A model generated the notes under the pieces. That model was not told the DNA's origin. It saw only the letters and a list, made by a program, of their open reading frames with translations, and searched no databases. Shown here in pieces: positions 32,931 to 35,861 of a stretch of 35,861 nucleotides of DNA. The position numbers and the translations under genes are program-made. The stretch comes from Flavobacteriales bacterium (lineage in GTDB: Bacteria > Bacteroidota > Bacteroidia > Flavobacteriales_D > Crocinitomicaceae), in assembly GCA_015665275.1 (NCBI GenBank), contig JADFAL010000080.1:31451-67311 (forward strand), read 5' to 3'. Every line of letters begins with the position of its first letter. The first letter of the stretch is position 1.

Positions 32931-33452
32931 ATGAGTTCAAAAGAATCAACAACAATTAACATTAACGTTTCTGGAGGAAATGAAAAACCAGGGGATATCT
33001 ATGGATGTCCAAGACCTTGGCCTTGGCCCATTCCTTTTCCTTTTCCACCATATCCTTTCCCTTTCCCATTTCCATTCCCCGGAGGCGGACCATTACTAAT
33101 GACGGAAGACTTTGGACGTAAGGCAGATCAATTGTCTCTTGAGGGAATCGTGATGGCTGCGAACCTAGATATTTCCAAAGGGTTTGAAAAGGAAGAAATG
33201 GACAAACACCTTCGCTCGAAAGTTTTGCCAAAACTGATTAAAGCTACTTCATTAGAAGAAGTAAATGAAGTTATGTCGAAAACATACAAAGCTTTCCCTG
33301 AGGTTAAGGAATTCATTCAGAAAGCAGCTAAGGAGCTTTCAAACGGTAACAATGATAAAGATGATAAGGAGTATGAAGCAGCTTGGATTTGGTGGCTCAT
33401 TCGAATCATTCTGGCTTTGTTAATGATGTTAATCCCTTCCTGTGCTACGTAG
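32931..33452 (+). CDS. Unrecognised protein with Pro-aromatic dipeptide repeat and C-terminal membrane helix
   Basis: 173 residues, no family recognised. Residues 1-26 are polar with a short strand (TININVSGG). Residues 27-50 alternate Pro with Trp, Phe, Ile or Tyr (PRPWPWPIPFPFPPYPFPFP and on), followed by GGG. Residues about 58-140 are helical and charged (DFGRKADQLSLEGIVMAAN; KGFEKEEMDKHLRSKVLPKL; FPEVKEFIQKAAKEL), then an Asp/Lys-rich linker (NGNNDKDDKEYE). Residues 150-173 form one Trp-rich hydrophobic segment ending in SCAT, consistent with a tail anchor. There is no signal peptide, so it is probably an inner-membrane protein facing the cytoplasm. A perfect 15-bp hairpin follows the stop. 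Confidence 0.75.
   Translation: MSSKESTTININVSGGNEKPGDIYGCPRPWPWPIPFPFPPYPFPFPFPFPGGGPLLMTEDFGRKADQLSLEGIVMAANLDISKGFEKEEMDKHLRSKVLPKLIKATSLEEVNEVMSKTYKAFPEVKEFIQKAAKELSNGNNDKDDKEYEAAWIWWLIRIILALLMMLIPSCAT
33009..33080 (+). repeat. Hexanucleotide-type repeat coding for Pro-Phe dipeptides
   Basis: Within the gene at 32931 the CCT/CCA-TTT/TTC codon pairs recur, giving alternating Pro and aromatic residues. In-frame 6-bp units could expand or contract without breaking the frame. Confidence 0.7.
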
Positions 33453-33465
33453 TTAGTAGGTCAAA

Positions 33466-33500
33466 AGTGAAGTGTTTTCCATCCCGGAAAACACTTCACT
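33466..33500. terminator. Perfect 15-bp hairpin after the Pro-aromatic gene
   Basis: AGTGAAGTGTTTTCC (33466-33480) and GGAAAACACTTCACT (33486-33500) are exact reverse complements with a 5-nt loop, ATCCC. No long T-run follows on either strand. Probably a terminator or mRNA end-stabilising structure. Confidence 0.65.
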
Positions 33501-33677
33501 ATTACTTCAAAAGATTAAATCCTGTTAACAGATTTGAAGAACTATGTAAGCAACGAATGTCGAATATTTCCATGGTATTCGCAAAGACAAAATAGAGTCT
33601 AAAACCCTCGTAATCAAAACGTCATCCATAGGGTTCGGATCTATCCACTAAAACACTTACTTAAATAACAAACTATT
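33501..33677. other. Intergenic region, nothing recognised
   Basis: Between the 15-bp hairpin and the small lipoprotein gene I see no gene, RNA or clear promoter element. Confidence 0.4.
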
Positions 33678-33800
33678 ATGAAAAATGTACTATTCGTATT
33701 AACAGCGGCATTCATTGCCATTTTATCGCTCAACTCTTGTGAAGAAACTGAAAACGTGAAGGCGTCCTCATTGCCAAACAAGAAAAGAAAGCATGGGTGA
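33678..33800 (+). CDS. Very small lipoprotein (40 residues)
   Basis: ATG 33678 to TGA 33798-33800. The N-terminal hydrophobic segment ends in a good lipobox, LNSC, with lipid Cys at residue 21. The mature part is only 20 residues: acidic first (EETENVK), basic at the end (PNKKRKHG). Entericidin-like or other toxin-antidote lipoproteins have this size, but I recognise no family. It has the same strand as the Pro-aromatic gene but is separated by a hairpin and about 225 bp. Confidence 0.6.
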   Translation: MKNVLFVLTAAFIAILSLNSCEETENVKASSLPNKKRKHG

Positions 33801-33919
33801 TGAACATTAATGAAAAGAAACTCATTTAGGCCATCAAAAAAGAACGAAATTGAAATCGTTAATACATAGAGACATCCGAACCAGGAAGGAGAGTATTTAA
33901 TACCATTAACTCTGGACAC

Positions 33920-35509
33920 TCACCACTCTCCCCTATCCAAACTTCGATACTGAATTGCCTCTGCAACATGTTTCACTTGAATATCATCTGATCCATCCAA
34001 ATCGGCAATTGTCCGAGCAACCTTCAAAATTTTATCATACGCCCTAGCGGACAATCCCAATTTATTCATGGCGTTCTTTATCAGATCACCACTCGCCTTA
34101 TCCAATTGACAATACCTTCTTAAATGTCTGGATTCCATCTCCGCATTGGCTGCAACGCGTGCATTAAAATTTTCCATTGGAACGTCCTCCATGCACTGAC
34201 TTTCGTCCTTTAGTGAATTCCGATCCAAAAAGCGCCTGCATTGCAAGTCTCTTGCCCTCATAACTCGCTCTCTAATCTGCTCACTTCCTTCTTGATCTGC
34301 TGTAGACGATAAATCTTCATAATCCACAGGTGTCACTTCAACGTGTAAGTCTATTCTATCGAGTAATGGCCCTGATACCTTGTTTAAATAGCGTTGAACA
34401 GTTCCATGACTACACGTACAATCACGGTCTGGGTGGTTGTAATAACCGCAAGGGCAGGGATTCATAGCAGCGACCAACATAAAGTTCGCCGGATAATCTA
34501 CCGTGAATTTCGCTCTCGAAATGGTGACCGTTCTATCCTCCAACGGTTGACGCATAACTTCCAAAACGGTCCTTTTGTATTCGGGCAGTTCGTCTAGGAA
34601 AAGTACCCCGTTATGTGCCAAAGATATTTCACCGGGCTGAGGATAGGATCCACCTCCGACCAACGCAACATCTGAAATTGTATGATGCGGTTTGCGAAAG
34701 GGGCGCTCACGAATCAAGCCCTGCCCTGCTTTTACATTACCGACAACGGAATGAATTTTAGTAGTTTCTAGTGCGTCTGCAATAGATAATGGAGGTAAAA
34801 TAGTGGGCATTCGCTTCGCCAACATCGACTTTCCAGAACCAGGCGGGCCTATTAATAATAGGTTATGCCCTCCCGCAGCGGCAATTTCAAAGGCACGTTT
34901 AATGGAAAACTGTCCTTTTACATCCTTAAAATCTAGCAAAGACTTAAATGGATTGAATTCTAACGGAAGTGGTTTTCGTTCAGGAATTAGGCTTCTTTCT
35001 GCATTCATGTGCGCAACAACATCATTTAGACTTTCTGCCGGCAATACCTGAAGCCCATCCACCAAACAAGCTTCTTGAGCATTCTCTTTCGGAAGTATCA
35101 GACTTCGAAATTTGTTTCGTTTCGCCTCAATTGCAATAGGTAGGATTCCTTTTAGCGGTCTGAGTTCACCGTCTAGAGACAACTCTCCTATAAACATGGT
35201 CTCCTCTAAACGGTCTGCGGAAACCTGCCCACTAGCGGCGAGAATTCCAATCGCGATAGGCAAATCGAAAAAAGACCCAACTTTCCGCATATCGGCAGGT
35301 GCGAGATTCACGGTTATCTCCTTCCCTGGGAATTTTAGGTTGTTATTAGTAAAGGAAGCCTTAATTCGCTGATGGCTCTCTTTTACAGCCGTGTCCGGCA
35401 ATCCGACAAGAAAAAAGTTAATTCCAGGGACAATGTTGACTTCAACATCAATAGTGGCGGCATCAATACCTAATAAGGCAGCGCCATACGTTTTCGCTAT
35501 CATTTTCAA
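33920..35509 (-). CDS. YifB/ComM-family AAA+ ATPase (Mg-chelatase-like)
   Basis: 529 residues, normal length. The N-terminal LonC-like domain (1-180: YGAALLGIDAATIDVEV, VGLPDTAVKES, GELSLDGELRPLKGILP) precedes the AAA+ core: Walker A G221-PPGSGKS228, Walker B GVLFLDELPE (about 302-311), a Cys-rich zinc-type loop (NPCPCGYYNHPDRDCTCS), and the arginine-finger region LLDRIDLHVEV. A C-terminal Mg-chelatase domain has LSARAYDKILKVARTIADL. ComM in naturally transformable bacteria is a helicase promoting branch migration during recombination; many non-transformable bacteria carry it too. The start may be Met1 or Met3. It appears monocistronic. Confidence 0.95.
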   Translation of the reverse strand: MKMIAKTYGAALLGIDAATIDVEVNIVPGINFFLVGLPDTAVKESHQRIKASFTNNNLKFPGKEITVNLAPADMRKVGSFFDLPIAIGILAASGQVSADRLEETMFIGELSLDGELRPLKGILPIAIEAKRNKFRSLILPKENAQEACLVDGLQVLPAESLNDVVAHMNAERSLIPERKPLPLEFNPFKSLLDFKDVKGQFSIKRAFEIAAAGGHNLLLIGPPGSGKSMLAKRMPTILPPLSIADALETTKIHSVVGNVKAGQGLIRERPFRKPHHTISDVALVGGGSYPQPGEISLAHNGVLFLDELPEYKRTVLEVMRQPLEDRTVTISRAKFTVDYPANFMLVAAMNPCPCGYYNHPDRDCTCSHGTVQRYLNKVSGPLLDRIDLHVEVTPVDYEDLSSTADQEGSEQIRERVMRARDLQCRRFLDRNSLKDESQCMEDVPMENFNARVAANAEMESRHLRRYCQLDKASGDLIKNAMNKLGLSARAYDKILKVARTIADLDGSDDIQVKHVAEAIQYRSLDRGEW

Positions 35510-35850
35510 AAGGTTAGGTTGGTTAAATACGATGCCTAATTAAATTCCAATGGAAAAACTGGACACCTTATATAGAAGATACGAAAAAAAATGAGCCTAC
35601 TAATCGATATGGTTTTTTATCACTTTGCGTGAATTTTAACAACTCAATTTCACACAAGTGTTACATCCTATTTTTCTATTAGTTTTTTTTAAGAAATTAT
35701 GAGTACATATACGTAATCTTTTACGCACATATACTCTTGCGAGAATCAATATCGTGCCCTAGTGTGTGACGTCAGCAAAAAGTGAACTAGAACGAGCTTA
35801 AACTTAAGATAGAGGTTTAATATTTATTTTAACCTTTAAATCGACCAGAG
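35510..35850. other. Intergenic region upstream of yifB and the right-edge gene
   Basis: About 340 AT-rich bases between divergent genes. No full TAnnTTTG with a partner TTG was found on either strand, and no RNA gene or known repeat is recognisable. Confidence 0.5.
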
Positions 35851-35861
35851 ATGGCAAAAAA
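35851..35861 (+). CDS. Possible start of a gene cut by the window edge
   Basis: ATGGCAAAAAA at the very end reads Met-Ala-Lys and part of a Lys codon, a common bacterial N-terminus, after an AT-rich leader. Only three full codons are visible, so identity is unknown and the call rests on context. Confidence 0.35.

Noticed and set aside
33383-33595. 70-codon plus-strand frame over the end of the Pro-aromatic gene
   Set aside because: It overlaps that gene in another frame and crosses the perfect hairpin; no protein-like pattern.
33810-33869. 19-codon frame MKRNSFRPSKKNEIEIVNT after the small lipoprotein
   Set aside because: Too short, with no promoter, signal peptide or family; could be chance.

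Overview
The window looks like chromosomal DNA of a Bacteroidota bacterium, most likely Flavobacteriales. I infer this from several signs: secreted proteins ending in type IX secretion (T9SS) sorting domains with YPNPA motifs; promoters of the Bacteroidota type (TTG, about 20 nt, TAnnTTTG) with no Shine-Dalgarno sequences; the rpsF-rpsR-rplI order without ssb; and DUF1573 and 'GCMDPxAxNY' proteins. No rRNA, tRNA, CRISPR array, integrase or insertion sequence was found.

Layout. 1-5.6 kb: the signal-peptide end of a minus-strand gene, a SirB1-like transglutaminase-fold protein, and dnaE carrying a fused DEDDh proofreading exonuclease. 5.8-9.0 kb: a T9SS cargo protein, three DUF1573 secreted proteins and a two-domain universal stress protein. 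9.2-11.8 kb: a ruvX-def-lipoprotein operon divergent from dapD. 12-18.2 kb: a secreted PKD protein broken by an in-frame stop, then a minus-strand operon of three T9SS cargo proteins (arylsulfotransferase-like, CotH-like, beta-propeller). 18.4-20.8 kb: an outer-membrane barrel and a conserved helical protein with a frameshift at a T7 run. 20.8-26.7 kb: a small lipoprotein and two unrelated-class aconitases (mitochondrial type and AcnB). 27-28.2 kb: ribosomal proteins S6, S18 and L9. 28.2-32.7 kb: a decayed SpoIIE-phosphatase tail, a stand-alone carboxypeptidase-regulatory-like protein, a complete FecBCD/BtuFCD-type metal-chelate importer and a response regulator lacking the start of its receiver domain. 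32.8-33.9 kb: an unrecognised stretch with a Pro-aromatic-repeat membrane protein and a 40-residue lipoprotein. 33.9-35.5 kb: yifB/comM. The right edge holds the first codons of another gene.

Most of the window is housekeeping. The most unusual parts are: (i) intergenic arrays of degenerate 7-bp repeats, recurring at about eight places and always with the purine-rich strand on the given strand; (ii) short dyad repeats of the CATCGAGCTTGTCGAGATG type, one forming the acnB terminator; (iii) the Pro/Trp/Phe alternating protein at 32.9 kb; (iv) four damaged or interrupted genes (11996-13015, 19185-20731, 28652-28825, 32088-32645); and (v) promoters placed so close to start codons that leaderless transcripts are likely. 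I see no clear defence island or biosynthetic cluster.
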